Positions 42,000 through 51,383 of a DNA stretch of 57,757 bases are shown one piece after another. The stretch's first letter is position 1. Every line of letters starts with the position of its first letter. The stretch lies in assembly GCA_028278645.1 (NCBI GenBank), contig JANQDZ010000032.1, positions 1-57,757 of the forward strand. The letters run 5' to 3'. Both the position numbers and the translations under genes were made by a program. The notes beneath the pieces were generated by a model that ran no database searches, was not told the origin of the DNA, and worked only from the letters and a program-made list of their open reading frames with translations. Origin of the DNA: Longimicrobiales bacterium (GTDB lineage Bacteria; Gemmatimonadota; Gemmatimonadetes; Longimicrobiales; Gaopeijiaceae).

Positions 42000-42515
42000 A
42001 TGGATTTCATGGTCCTGGCCAGCCGGGCCGTCCACGTTTCTTTTGGCGCGTTCTGGGTTTGCGCAATCTTCTTTATCGTCTTTTTCCTTGAACCGAGCGT
42101 TCGTTCGGCAGGCCCGGATGGAAACTCGGTTATGAAAGCCATGCGAAAAAGGCGATTGATGACGGTCATGCCGATCGTTGCGGTTTTCACCATCCTGTCA
42201 GGCGGCTTCCTGTTTTGGCGGATGTTGGAAGGCTTCGGCATGCAATGGGCATCCACCCGGTTTGGGATGGCACTCTCCATCGGTGCGGCGGCATCCCTCG
42301 TGGCCTTTGGCCAGGGGTATTTCTTCATGCGGAGGGCGGCCCTCAGAGCCGGGGCGCTTAGCGAAAAGGTCACCGGAAATCTAGAGGCCCCGAACCGAAA
42401 CGGTGCCCTGGCAGAGGTGGCCAGGCTCAAATCTCGATCCCGGATCCATGCCCGTTGGGTTGCTGGTTGGCTCACGATTGCCCTGATCACCATGGCTGTG
42501 GCGCGGTACCTCTAA
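42000..42515 (+). CDS. Membrane protein, CopD/DUF2269-like, four segments
   Basis: A 171-residue protein from the ATG at 42000, preceded by AGGAGG at four bases; the frame opens at 41913 but that start has no site. Four hydrophobic segments are seen: RAVHVSFGAFWVCAIFFIVF, VMPIVAVFTILSGGFLFW, MALSIGAAASLVAFGQGYFF and the last WLTIALITMAVARYL. An invariant-looking His near the first segment (AVHVSFGAFW) recalls CopD-like or DUF2269 proteins. No function can be assigned with certainty. Confidence 0.65.
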   Translation: MDFMVLASRAVHVSFGAFWVCAIFFIVFFLEPSVRSAGPDGNSVMKAMRKRRLMTVMPIVAVFTILSGGFLFWRMLEGFGMQWASTRFGMALSIGAAASLVAFGQGYFFMRRAALRAGALSEKVTGNLEAPNRNGALAEVARLKSRSRIHARWVAGWLTIALITMAVARYL

Positions 42516-42690
42516 GAAGATACGGCCGGGCACCTCCCCCTAGTCGCCTCCGGGCGCTCAGTTTTGCATTTATGTTGCGCGTCACCGACCCCGGCATTAC
42601 TCTTTTGTTTTCCACACAAAAATATTTCGCCCTCAATGGATGTCCTGCCGCGACGGGCAGGGTCCCGTCACCCCTTCAGGAGGGATTCCA

Positions 42691-43215
42691 ATGCGTAGTG
42701 CGTTTTTTTCCGTCCTCTGCCTCCTCCTAACCGGGGCCCTGAGCGGCGTCTGGCAACCGGTCGAAGCTCAGGGGCCCCAAGAACTTGCCGGGGGCTGGAT
42801 CGTCACCAGCTGGACCGCTCCGGACGGGGCGGTCAATTCCTCACCCCAGCGGGGCCTGTTCCTTTTTACCGCCACGGGTCAGTACAGCATGATGTATGTA
42901 CCGGGTAGTGGCCCTCGTCCTCGCTACGAGGGGGAAACCCAGACCGATGCTGAAACCCTCGCAGCTTACGGTTCACTCATTGCCAATTCCGGCCGGTATA
43001 CGGTGGAAGGGAACACCATCGTCTATGAGGCCTTTGTGGCCAAGGATCCCAACTACATGGGGGACTGGAACATCCAGGAGCAGGGCAATGCCGTAACGAT
43101 GACCTACGGCATCGAGGACGGGACTCTGACCTTGAAGTGGGGCGAGGGGAGCAGGAGCGCCGGGATGACGGCGACCCTTCGTCGGCCCGGACAGCCCCAA
43201 GGGCAGCAGAGATGA
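42691..43215 (+). CDS. Secreted lipocalin-like protein
   Basis: A 174-residue protein with signal peptide (FFSVLCLLLTGALSGVW) and a mature lipocalin-like beta-barrel domain: ELAGGWIVTSWTAPDGAVNS, RGLFLFTATGQYSMMYV, a YTVEGNTIVYEAFVAKDPNY strand and LTLKWGEGS. The GxW-like start strand (AGGW) and the G-x-(F/L)-x-F-T-x-x-G-x-(Y/F) strand match the lipocalin-like domain family (PF13924-type). The ATG has AGGAGGG six bases upstream. The next gene starts within its stop codon. Confidence 0.78.
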   Translation: MRSAFFSVLCLLLTGALSGVWQPVEAQGPQELAGGWIVTSWTAPDGAVNSSPQRGLFLFTATGQYSMMYVPGSGPRPRYEGETQTDAETLAAYGSLIANSGRYTVEGNTIVYEAFVAKDPNYMGDWNIQEQGNAVTMTYGIEDGTLTLKWGEGSRSAGMTATLRRPGQPQGQQR

Positions 43216-43598
43216 CGGCGGAGACCAGGCTCAGGTACCTGAAAGCCGCATTGGTGGTCTTCGGGGCCATCTTCATTGTGGGGATCTACGCCATGATGAT
43301 GTGGATCTTCCCATCCGGCTGGGGGTGGACGCCCAGCCAGCCCGAATACGAGCAGATGATCATGGGCGTCTACGCCACTCTGGGGATCTTCCTGATCCGC
43401 GCGGCGAAAAACCCCCTGGAACACCTGAGCCTGATCTGGTTCACCATCTGGTCGAGCATTGTTCACGGTGGGATCATGCTGATTCAGGCCCTCGTGGACG
43501 TGACCGAGCGGGCGAACCTTCTCGGAGACGTTCCGGCACTTTTCCTTGTGGCGTTTGTACTCTGGTACTTGATGCCGAGGAAAGCCGAAGCAGCCTGA
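43212..43598 (+). CDS. Small four-TM membrane protein (DUF6632/BphX-like)
   Basis: A 128-residue membrane protein coupled to the lipocalin-like gene by a four-base overlap (ATGA). Four hydrophobic segments are seen: ALVVFGAIFIVGIYAMMMWI, IMGVYATLGIFLIRA, HLSLIWFTIWSSIVHGGIML and DVPALFLVAFVLWYLMP. The motif GWGWTPSQPEYEQMI and a histidine in TIWSSIVHGG are the most conserved-looking parts. The plan resembles DUF6632/BphX-like proteins; function unknown. Confidence 0.7.
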   Translation: MTAETRLRYLKAALVVFGAIFIVGIYAMMMWIFPSGWGWTPSQPEYEQMIMGVYATLGIFLIRAAKNPLEHLSLIWFTIWSSIVHGGIMLIQALVDVTERANLLGDVPALFLVAFVLWYLMPRKAEAA

Positions 43599-43804
43599 CG
43601 CCACTTTCTTCCGGGAGGGGGGAGCGCTTTGGCTGGCTCTGGCGGTGGTGTTCGCCGTGAGCGATGGTGTTGGTCTCCTTCACCGCCATGTTCACCAAGG
43701 CCTTCGCCTTTGGGGATTCAGGCTGGGTAGGTGTATCCCTAATCTGTACCGGGGTGAGGCGGTGATACGTTGAAAACGTGAAGCGCGTGGGGGCCTTGCC
43801 TGAG

Positions 43805-43840
43805 GTGGGGGCCAGGATGGAGAGAACGCCTGGCCCCCAC
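43805..43840. terminator. Perfect 12-bp inverted repeat between converging genes
   Basis: GTGGGGGCCAGG (43805-43816) is matched by CCTGGCCCCCAC (43829-43840) around a 12-base loop. It lies between a plus-strand gene (stop 43598) and a minus-strand gene (stop 43846), six bases from the latter. It has no T-run on either strand but is placed as a two-way terminator or barrier. Confidence 0.5.
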
Positions 43841-43845
43841 TTCCC

Positions 43846-44643
43846 TCAAGCGATCATCTCAGCCTCGAGCACTGTCTCCACGATTTCGCCTCCCACCAGG
43901 TCAACGTAGTAACAGTTGGCGTCTTCCCGGGTCTTCACCACCCGAGCCACGTCGTTGTCCTGGAAGTAGATCCCTGCATCGTTGTCGCAGGCATACCCAG
44001 CTTTCAGCGTTCCGTTTGATATGAGGCGGTGATAGGTGGGCCGGCGTTGCTCCTCGGCGTCATAATGAGGCGAGTGGCTTCCCCTGAGGAACCCGAGACA
44101 CTCCACCTTGGTGAGCTCGATGGGCCGGGAGTCGGTAGTTCCTTCCTCGAACCAGCAAAGTGAACCTGCGCTCGCCCCGCCCAAGACGGTTCCCTGATCC
44201 CAAGCCTTCCGCAGGACTTCGTCGATGCCCTGGGCTCGCCAGATGGCCTGCTGGTTCAGCGTGTTCCCGCCGGATACCACGATACCATCCATGGAAAGGA
44301 AGATGTCTTCCCAACTCCTCCGGGTACTGTAGCTGGCGATGAAGCTATCCTGGACATAGGGGACCACGTTCAGCTCGGCGCAGTTCTGAAAGAACCTGAT
44401 CTTCCCCGAATCCCTATCGGCGGAAGCGGTCGGGAGGTAGCAGATCCTCGGCCTGTCTTTTCGGGTCAGGGATGCCATATAACGTATGAAGGTGGTGCCG
44501 AACCCCCCTCCAGCGATCAGGATCTTCCTCCCCGGGGCACGAACCTGCTCCTGGGTGGTTTCATCCTCTGAGTCAGGCAGGCATCCCGTGCCAAATGCGA
44601 CGGTGCCGAGGGCCGAAGCCGCGAGAAACTCTTTCCGTTCCAT
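43846..44643 (-). CDS. S51-type peptidase (dipeptidase E/cyanophycinase-like), lipoprotein
   Basis: A 265-residue protein. The N-terminus has a twin-basic start, hydrophobic stretch and GTGC lipobox (Cys21). The catalytic domain has the strand GRKILIAGGGFGTTF, a VVSGGNT turn, the nucleophile in G-A-S158-A-G-S, and a His193 in HSPHYD. These fit serine peptidases of family S51, which cut Asp-X dipeptides or, in relatives, cyanophycin. Export signals are unusual for dipeptidase E and point to the cyanophycinase-like branch. It is transcribed toward the small membrane protein and away from the ADOP gene. Confidence 0.82.
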   Translation of the reverse strand: MERKEFLAASALGTVAFGTGCLPDSEDETTQEQVRAPGRKILIAGGGFGTTFIRYMASLTRKDRPRICYLPTASADRDSGKIRFFQNCAELNVVPYVQDSFIASYSTRRSWEDIFLSMDGIVVSGGNTLNQQAIWRAQGIDEVLRKAWDQGTVLGGASAGSLCWFEEGTTDSRPIELTKVECLGFLRGSHSPHYDAEEQRRPTYHRLISNGTLKAGYACDNDAGIYFQDNDVARVVKTREDANCYYVDLVGGEIVETVLEAEMIA

Positions 44644-44781
44644 AGTCGTCCTTCCCTGTGACCGGCTGGTCTGTCTATCTCGGTTGGGGTTGATGCTAGG
44701 GGATTTCGTTTCCTGCGGGCAAGGCTTTCTTCCGGCGGCCGGTTAGAGGAACCTGTCCCAGCGGGCGGGAATCGACTATGA

Positions 44782-47250
44782 ATGGAGCCCATGGATACTC
44801 TTCTTCATGACATCCGGTTCACGGTGAGGTCCATGGTCCGCCAGCCCCTGTTTCGGGCTGTGGCAGTGGTGATCCTCGCCCTCGGCCTTGGCGCCACTAT
44901 CTCGGTCTTCACTTATTGGAATGGATTCAACCGGACGTTCCCCGGGGCCGACCCAGATGGACTCGTGCAGATCTTCGGTGCGAACGAACAGAATCCGTAT
45001 CTGGACGTCTCATACCTCGATTACCTGGACTACGTAGAAGGGTCCAGGGCATTCGATGCCATCGGCGCAGTGCAAGCGTACTACGCCGCCAGTGTCCGCC
45101 TGGAAGAACTCACTGTGGTGGCTTTTTTGAATGCCGTCGCCGGTGACTACTTTCAGGTCCTGGGCGTAAGGCCAGCAATCGGCCGACTTCTGACGGCCGA
45201 GGACGACCGGCCGGATGCGCCCCCGGTTGCAGTGATTTCCCACCAATGGTGGCAGAACCAGTTCAACGGAGATCAGGCCGTTCTCGGCTCCACACTTTAT
45301 CTCAACTACCGGCCGCACACCATCGTCGGAGTCGCTTCGCCGGAGTTCATGGGATCGGCCTCCGACTCCCGTCCTCACGTGTGGATTCCCATTGCACCCT
45401 TCCGGGATCGATACGTCGGCTGGGATCGCATGGCGCAGAACCGAGACCTTCCTCTGGTTCGGGTTTACGGCCGGCTGAACGAGGGAGTTTCTCTTTCCCG
45501 GGCTACCGATGATTTGATGAGCGTCGCGGGGGGTTTGGACGAAGTCTACCCGCCCCCGGAGTACCCGCGGCAGGTCCACGCTCAACCGGCGACCTGGATC
45601 GATCCACGGGCAAGGATTGCCGAGAGCTCCACCAACCGGATCATGCTCTTCGCGGCGGCCGGGTTCCTCCTGCTCGTTTGTGCCAATGTGGCGAACCTCC
45701 TCCTCTCCGTGTTCTCTACCCGTAAGAAGGAGGTCGCCCTCCAGGCTGCCCTGGGGGCGTCCAGAGGCCGCCTGGGCCGCCGGGTAATGATTGAGAACGT
45801 CATCCTGGCTGTCCTGGCCGGGGGCCTGGCTCTGCTCATTGCTGTTCCCACCAGCACACGCCTGGGTTCTTACTTCTCCCGACCCACCGTTTGGGCTGAG
45901 ACCGTCTCCAGGGAATTCGCCCTGGATGTTCGAGTTGTCGGTTTTGCAGTGGGCGTTTCCCTCTTCACCGGACTCCTGGCGGGGGCCCTTCCCGCGGTTC
46001 GCGCAATGGGCCGAAACCTCATCCAGGTCCTGAAGTCGGACTCAGCGGCCGGTTCATGGGCTGGGGGAATCTTCGGCAGAAGGACCCCGGGCCCCAGATC
46101 GGTGCTGGTGTCGGCCCAAGTTGCCCTCTCCGTCTTACTCCTGATCGTGTCCAGCCTGGTCTTGAAGTCCCTGTCGAAGGCTGGGGACGTAGACCCTGGC
46201 TTTGCGTACCAGAACCTTATCGGGAGCCACATCTCAACCAGTAGCACCTCCGTGACCGTGGAGGGTCGGGAGCGTTTCTTCCGAGAGGTGGAGGAGCGGA
46301 TCGCTGAAGAACCCTGGGTACGATCGGCCACCGTCTCAGGGAACGCCCTCCTTTCTGGCCACGGATCGGTGAATGTCCGAGGCGTGAGCGATGAGGAGCC
46401 CCAACCGACCGTGCTTTCCAGAGTCCACGACGGCTTCTTCGAAAAGTTGGCAATCGAGGTTGTGGACGGCCGGACGTTTGTTCCTGAAGACACCGCCGGT
46501 GGAAGGTCGGTGGCTATCCTCAACCGGCCTGCCGCGAATCGGTTATTCCCGGATGGGCCAGCGGTGGCCCGATCGGTCTGGTTTGTGTCCGAAGGAGCCG
46601 AAGACCAGGAGTTCGAGGTCGTGGGTGTCGTGGGTGAGACGAAGGTCCGGGATTTCCTCGCACCGCCCGAGCCCGCCGTCTACCTCCCGTTCAGGCAGCA
46701 GGCCTATGGGTCCGGGAGCGCCATACTGGTCACGACCATGGGTGATCCGGACCAGGCCGTCCCATTGCTTCATCGGTGGCTACGGGAGTTCGAGCCCCAT
46801 CTGGCCATCGTAAATGCAGTTTCCTATCGGGAGGTGGTAAGGGGGGCCCTATTCACTCAGAGAATGAACGCCGAGCTCTTTTCTGTTTTGGCCGTCTTCG
46901 GCCTGGTTTTAGCGGGCGTGGGGATCTTCAGCGTCGTAAGCATTTCGGTGACTCGGCGTACCCGGGAAATTGGGGTCCGGAAGGCCATCGGGGCCTCCGT
47001 GCCCGAAATCAACCGCTTAGTGATTCGACAAGCGATGGTCCCTGTGCTGATCGGGCTCCTGCTGGGGATCGCCGGGTCCCTGGGTACATCCAGGCTGCTG
47101 GAGAGCCTGCTTTTCGACGTTGATCCGGCCGATCCTATGGGAATCCTGGGTGGGAGCGCGGTTCTGATTCTGACCGCGACCCTCGCCGCCTATCTTCCGG
47201 CGCGCCGCGCTGGGGGTGTCGATCCTGTCCGAGCCCTGACGGTGGAATAG
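44782..47250 (+). CDS. ADOP-like duplicated MacB/FtsX permease without prefix domain
   Basis: An 822-residue permease with two MacB_PCD plus FtsX halves but lacking the N-terminal prefix of the other ADOPs; it begins at DIRFTVRSMVRQPLFRAVAV with the first TM at about 24-44. The FtsX cores read VCANVANLLLSVFSTRKKEV and VGIFSVVSISVTRRTREIGV. No PadR gene is next to it; the upstream gene is divergent and the downstream kinase gene starts 11 bases after its stop. The kinase, not PadR, may therefore control or sense this system. An in-frame ATG at 44791 is an alternative start. Confidence 0.88.
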   Translation: MEPMDTLLHDIRFTVRSMVRQPLFRAVAVVILALGLGATISVFTYWNGFNRTFPGADPDGLVQIFGANEQNPYLDVSYLDYLDYVEGSRAFDAIGAVQAYYAASVRLEELTVVAFLNAVAGDYFQVLGVRPAIGRLLTAEDDRPDAPPVAVISHQWWQNQFNGDQAVLGSTLYLNYRPHTIVGVASPEFMGSASDSRPHVWIPIAPFRDRYVGWDRMAQNRDLPLVRVYGRLNEGVSLSRATDDLMSVAGGLDEVYPPPEYPRQVHAQPATWIDPRARIAESSTNRIMLFAAAGFLLLVCANVANLLLSVFSTRKKEVALQAALGASRGRLGRRVMIENVILAVLAGGLALLIAVPTSTRLGSYFSRPTVWAETVSREFALDVRVVGFAVGVSLFTGLLAGALPAVRAMGRNLIQVLKSDSAAGSWAGGIFGRRTPGPRSVLVSAQVALSVLLLIVSSLVLKSLSKAGDVDPGFAYQNLIGSHISTSSTSVTVEGRERFFREVEERIAEEPWVRSATVSGNALLSGHGSVNVRGVSDEEPQPTVLSRVHDGFFEKLAIEVVDGRTFVPEDTAGGRSVAILNRPAANRLFPDGPAVARSVWFVSEGAEDQEFEVVGVVGETKVRDFLAPPEPAVYLPFRQQAYGSGSAILVTTMGDPDQAVPLLHRWLREFEPHLAIVNAVSYREVVRGALFTQRMNAELFSVLAVFGLVLAGVGIFSVVSISVTRRTREIGVRKAIGASVPEINRLVIRQAMVPVLIGLLLGIAGSLGTSRLLESLLFDVDPADPMGILGGSAVLILTATLAAYLPARRAGGVDPVRALTVE

Positions 47251-47261
47251 AGGGAGAAACA

Positions 47262-50171
47262 GTGAGATTTAATTCGAGGATTTTTGGTGTCTCCCTCATT
47301 CTGGGCATCGTCGCATGGGTTCTGGACTCGGCCGTGGATTCGTTCGTCTTCGGGAAGGGGTCTTTTGGCCGCCTAGTTCTACTGGACGCTCCTCCTGAGG
47401 AGCTGACCCATCGGATCGTGGTTTTGGGGTTGTTCGTGATCTTCGGTTCGATCGTCTCGAACCTGCTGGGCCGAACGGAAACCGCGGAACAGGAAGCCTC
47501 TCGGCGGGCGCTGGAGGAAAGCGAGCAGTGGTTCCGGAACCTGGCAGAACTCCTTCCCGAACCGGTTTTCGAGGCGGACCTCACGTTCAGGGTGACATAC
47601 GCCAACAAGAAGGCCTTTGAGCTCTTTGGATATTCTCGGGAGGACTTCGAGGCTGGCCTCTCTGGCCTGGACATGCTCGCTCCAGAATATCGGGAGGAGG
47701 CTCAGACGGCCCTCAAAGAAAGGCTCGAAGGAGTCGACCCGGGAGTGGTCGAATACACCGCGGTGAAGAAGGACGGAACCAGATTCCCGATTCTCTTCCA
47801 CGCCGCGCTCTTCAGGCTCGAAGGGAGGCCCATCGGGGTCCGCGGGATCATTGTGGACATCACCAAGCAGAAAGCGGCTGAGGAAATCGTCCGGGAGACG
47901 GAAAGGAGGTTCCGGAGTATTGTGGAATCCTCTCCCATGGGTGTGTTCCTCTATCAGCTCGAGCCCGACGATCGCCTTGTCTTCGCCGCCGCCAACCCGG
48001 CCGCCAGCGAGATTCTGGGGGTAGACGCCACGGGGTTTATTGGGCAGACCATCGAAGAGGCGTTCCCTCCATTGGCTGAGACGGAAATCCCTGGGCGATA
48101 TAGGGAAGCAGCCAAGAACGGGACTCCTTGGCACACGCTTCAGGTCAACTATGACCACGGTGACATATCGGGTGCTTTCGAGGTCTCCGCTTTCCAGACG
48201 GGACCAAACGAAGTGGCCGTGATGTTCCTGGATATCACAGAACGGAGAAGGGCGGAAGAGGCAGTCCGGGCCAGTGAAGAGCGCCTGCGGTTGGCCACTC
48301 GATCCGGGCGTATCGGCGTTTGGGAGTACGAGTTCGAAGAAGACCGACTCCAGTGGGACGACCTGATGTACCGCCTTCACGGTTCGCCCCGGTTCGACCC
48401 TGCGGACGGGATCCAGAGATGGAGGGACTGCGTTCACCCCCACGATCTGGAACGGGCCGAGGGGGAGTTCATGGCAGCCCTCCCACCCGACGGGCCACCG
48501 TTTGACACCGAATTCAGGATCAGACGTCTTGACGACGGAGAGACCAGGTACATCAGGGGCCTCGCCGGGATCTACCGAGACCAAGACGGAAAAGCGGTAA
48601 AGGCGGTGGGCACGAACTGGGATATCACCGAGAGCAAGCGCCACGAGGAGTCCCTCCGGGATTCCGAAGAACGCTTCCGAAGTGTCATCGAGCAGCTCAA
48701 CGATGCCACATACATCCTCTTCGAGGGCCGCTTCGACCTGGTGAATCCCCGGTTTTGTGACCTCACCGGGGTCTCAGCAAAGGAGGCCGCGTCGCCTGGG
48801 TTCGATTTCTGGGACCTGGTGGCGCCGAACAGCGTGCCGATCATCAGGAAGAGGCAGGAACAAAGAGAGCGGGGAGAGGATGTCCCTGGCATCTACGAGT
48901 TCGACGTGTTGCACAAGGATGGCCATTCGGTTCGGGTCGAAGCCTCGGTCACGGAGATCGACTATAGGGGAGGGACTGCAGTCCTGGGACTTCTTCGCGA
49001 CATGACAGAGCAGAAAGCCCTGAAGGAACAGCTGCTTCTCGCTCAGAAAATGGAATCCATCGGTCGCTTATCCGGCGGAGTGGCCCACGACCTGAACAAT
49101 CTCCTCACCCCCATCATGGGATATGGTGACTTAGTGATGGAGGGTCTCTCTCCCGAGGACAATAGGCGGGAGGACGTTGAGGAGATCCTGAAAGCGGCCC
49201 TGAGAGCCCGAGACCTGGTGAGGCAGCTGTTGGCGTTCGGCCGGCAGCAAACCATGGAATTTAAGGCATTGGATCTGAATGACATGGTGAGAAGGTTCCA
49301 GAGCTTGCTGAGGAGGACCATACGCTCCGACATCGAACTCCGGTTCCGCCCTGACCCCAACGCCCCGACCATCCGGGGAGACCAGGGGCAGCTCGAACAG
49401 GTCATCATGAACCTCGCGGTCAATGCTCAGGACGCGATGCCAGACGGGGGGTTGCTGAATATCGAGACCACCCAGGTCGAGTTGGACGAGGCTTTCGTGA
49501 AAGAGCGGTCGGGGCTGACCGTAGGCCATTACGCTTTGCTCTCCGTCAGCGACACCGGTTCAGGGATGGACGCCGAGACCAGGGACAAGATCTTCGAACC
49601 GTTTTTTACGACCAAGGAGAGGGGGAAGGGCACCGGGCTAGGCTTGGCCACCGTGTATGGAATCGTGAAGCAGCACGAGGGCCACCTCTGGGTGTACAGC
49701 GAACCAGGCCACGGGACGGCTTTTAAAGTCTACCTGCCACTGGCCGACAAATCTGCAATTGAGCAGGTCGCCCTTCGACACGAAGTCACCGACCTAGGTG
49801 GAACGGAGACCATTATGGTGGTCGAAGACGAAGCCATGGTCCGCGGACTGGCCACCCGTGTTCTCGAACGGCATGGCTACCGGGTCCTCGACGCGTCCGA
49901 TCCCCAGGCTTGTCTCGACTTCCTCGATGGTTATGAAGAGTCCCTCGACCTTCTCTTAACGGACGTTGTAATGCCGGGTATGAACGGCCGTGAACTGTAT
50001 AGAAAAGTCAGAAAGGTCTTTCCGGACGCAAAAGTGCTTTATATGTCTGGGTACAGCGAGGACATCGTCGCGTATCGGGGCGTGGCGGAGGAGGGGATCC
50101 CCTTCATCCAGAAACCCTTTTCCGTGCAGGGGCTGGCCACACGGGTCCGGAGAGTCCTCGAGGAGGGATAG
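47262..50171 (+). CDS. Hybrid sensor histidine kinase with four PAS domains and receiver
   Basis: A 969-residue membrane kinase (GTG start, AGGGAG site). Two TM segments (about 5-25 and 49-68) are followed by PAS domains at about 85-200, 215-330, 340-455 and 468-585. HisKA has the phosphorylated His609 in [10 protein letters not shown]; HATPase_c has [17 protein letters not shown] and [10 protein letters not shown]. The C-terminal receiver (about 845-960) has EDEAMVR, Asp901 in [12 protein letters not shown] and K in IQKPFS. The final receiver likely serves as an internal relay, since no separate output domain is present. It starts 11 bases after the permease and is followed by a SpoIIAA-like gene after six bases. 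Confidence 0.95.
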   Translation: MRFNSRIFGVSLILGIVAWVLDSAVDSFVFGKGSFGRLVLLDAPPEELTHRIVVLGLFVIFGSIVSNLLGRTETAEQEASRRALEESEQWFRNLAELLPEPVFEADLTFRVTYANKKAFELFGYSREDFEAGLSGLDMLAPEYREEAQTALKERLEGVDPGVVEYTAVKKDGTRFPILFHAALFRLEGRPIGVRGIIVDITKQKAAEEIVRETERRFRSIVESSPMGVFLYQLEPDDRLVFAAANPAASEILGVDATGFIGQTIEEAFPPLAETEIPGRYREAAKNGTPWHTLQVNYDHGDISGAFEVSAFQTGPNEVAVMFLDITERRRAEEAVRASEERLRLATRSGRIGVWEYEFEEDRLQWDDLMYRLHGSPRFDPADGIQRWRDCVHPHDLERAEGEFMAALPPDGPPFDTEFRIRRLDDGETRYIRGLAGIYRDQDGKAVKAVGTNWDITESKRHEESLRDSEERFRSVIEQLNDATYILFEGRFDLVNPRFCDLTGVSAKEAASPGFDFWDLVAPNSVPIIRKRQEQRERGEDVPGIYEFDVLHKDGHSVRVEASVTEIDYRGGTAVLGLLRDMTEQKALKEQLLLAQKMESIGRLSGGVAHDLNNLLTPIMGYGDLVMEGLSPEDNRREDVEEILKAALRARDLVRQLLAFGRQQTMEFKALDLNDMVRRFQSLLRRTIRSDIELRFRPDPNAPTIRGDQGQLEQVIMNLAVNAQDAMPDGGLLNIETTQVELDEAFVKERSGLTVGHYALLSVSDTGSGMDAETRDKIFEPFFTTKERGKGTGLGLATVYGIVKQHEGHLWVYSEPGHGTAFKVYLPLADKSAIEQVALRHEVTDLGGTETIMVVEDEAMVRGLATRVLERHGYRVLDASDPQACLDFLDGYEESLDLLLTDVVMPGMNGRELYRKVRKVFPDAKVLYMSGYSEDIVAYRGVAEEGIPFIQKPFSVQGLATRVRRVLEEG

Positions 50172-50177
50172 CCGCAG

Positions 50178-50555
50178 GTGGACTGGGTCATGGAGACCGA
50201 TGAAGGCCGGGGAATCATCTCCTTCACACTGGAAGGCGAGTGGGATTCCACCGACGTGATTGAGGCTATTGAAGCACTCTGGCCCGAGCAGATCCGCACG
50301 GGGATTCTTCGGGTCCTTTGGGACCTCAGGGATGTTGACGCCAGCCAGGTGGACACCGGAGATGTCCGGGCGGTGGCCACCCATCACCTCACCACCAGGC
50401 CGGAATTGCCCGAGTCACGGGCGGCAGTCGTGACAGCGGGCGATCTGGAATTTGGCATGGCCCGGATGACGGAGGCTTTCCTCACCGATAGCCCGGTGGA
50501 CATGCAGATTTTCAGGGATATTGAAGGGGCCTACCAGTGGTTGGAGGAGGCCTGA
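50178..50555 (+). CDS. SpoIIAA/STAS-like single-domain protein
   Basis: A 125-residue protein with an alpha/beta pattern like the STAS-type SpoIIAA group: GIISFTLEGEWDSTDVIEAI, RTGILRVLWDLRDVDASQ, ESRAAVVTAGDLEFGMARMT and a C-terminal helix FRDIEGAYQWLEE. The start is GTG, six bases after the hybrid kinase, so they are co-translated. The gene at 35103 has the same order of strands and ends in a similar helix, also next to a kinase gene. It may bind the kinase or another partner. Confidence 0.75.
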   Translation: MDWVMETDEGRGIISFTLEGEWDSTDVIEAIEALWPEQIRTGILRVLWDLRDVDASQVDTGDVRAVATHHLTTRPELPESRAAVVTAGDLEFGMARMTEAFLTDSPVDMQIFRDIEGAYQWLEEA

Positions 50556-50558
50556 TCC

Positions 50559-51089
50559 TCACCCGGTCGCCCCGGTACAAGCCGGGACCCTGGGCTCGGA
50601 CGGGATCACGGGCGATTGGGGCGGGCGGGCTGAACCTCCGTAAACAGCACACCCGATGGCAGACGGGTGGTCTTCGTGGCGGGCGGTGGCACTCCATCCG
50701 GTAGGCGTAGCGATCAACGACACAGTCACGCCGTCGGAGGCGACAAAACCGAGGGCGGAAGGGCTGGCCGAGTAGTTCCCGTTAAGCCCCATAAACTGTT
50801 CCTGAAGGTTGGTAAGGCTGATCAGGTCCCTCCTCATGGTGTTCAGGACCGTTTGCCTATCGGGTCGGAGGTCCAGAATTTCCCGGGTGCCCAACGGTCC
50901 CTCGGGCATAGCCCACACAGCCGCTGCCGCGATTACCAGGATGCCCAGTACCGAAAGCCGTTTCCAGTTCGTCCTTTTCCTACTTCTCGGGACCGCAATG
51001 TCCCGAATGGGAACCGTCCACTTTCCACACCGTTTGCACTTGACGGTGTCTTCTTCCAACGAAGCCGAACAATGAGGACAGAGTTTCAT
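50559..51089 (-). CDS. Zinc-ribbon protein with TM helix and pilin-like C-terminal domain
   Basis: A 176-residue protein from the ATG at 51089, which has GGAAGGAGG nine bases upstream. A zinc ribbon is at the N-terminus (C4-P-H-C7 ... C18-K-R-C21). A basic linker and one TM (about 45-61) follow, then a periplasmic part with NTMRRDLISLTNLQEQFMGL and NGNYSASPSALGFVASDGVT, which resembles the region after the N-terminal helix of type IV pilin-like (PulG-type) proteins. This fusion of a cytoplasmic zinc ribbon with a pilin-like domain lacks a prepilin cleavage site. The gene overlaps the remnant upstream by four bases and converges with the SpoIIAA-like gene. Confidence 0.7.
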   Translation of the reverse strand: MKLCPHCSASLEEDTVKCKRCGKWTVPIRDIAVPRSRKRTNWKRLSVLGILVIAAAAVWAMPEGPLGTREILDLRPDRQTVLNTMRRDLISLTNLQEQFMGLNGNYSASPSALGFVASDGVTVSLIATPTGWSATARHEDHPSAIGCAVYGGSARPPQSPVIPSEPRVPACTGATG

Positions 51090-51383
51090 TGTTTGGGTAC
51101 CTCCTTCCGACGGGTCCAAATCAGCATTTTCCCGCAACTGGCTCCCGGATCCCGGAATTGGGCCGGGGTTTCCGCCCGTGTGTGATAGACCTCTACAGCC
51201 CCTAGGTCATGGGGATGAATCGGAAACGAGAACTCTTCCATGTCTTCCCTGGTGAGGGACCGGCTGCATGGCGTCCCCGTCCAGGAGCCGCCCAATGATG
51301 GTCTGACCGTCGGCTGAGTTGCAGGGCAGGACGACTACGACGGACCCCAACAGAAGGGGAAAAGCGGATCTCAGGAGCCTCAT
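51086..51383 (-). pseudogene. Decayed carboxypeptidase-regulatory-like (TonB-plug end) protein gene
   Basis: The remnant has an intact start with GGAG six bases before the ATG, a signal peptide (LLRSAFPLLLGSVVVVLPC) and QTIIGRLLDGDAMQPV, which fits the start of secreted carboxypeptidase-regulatory-like proteins. After about 58 codons that frame stops. In another frame, EFSFPIHPHDLGAVEVYHTR, then AETPAQFRDPGASCGKMLIW and TRR, match the usual C-terminus of the same family (VEVY...P-x-(E/Q)-F...A-x-CG-x-(V/I)-x-(I/V)-W-T). The middle of the gene is missing. The C-terminal frame ends in an ATGA overlap with the zinc-ribbon gene. Confidence 0.7.

Noticed and set aside
47379-48644. 421-codon open frame on the minus strand
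   Set aside because: It is antisense to the PAS part of the hybrid kinase, which has clear domains; this frame has none.
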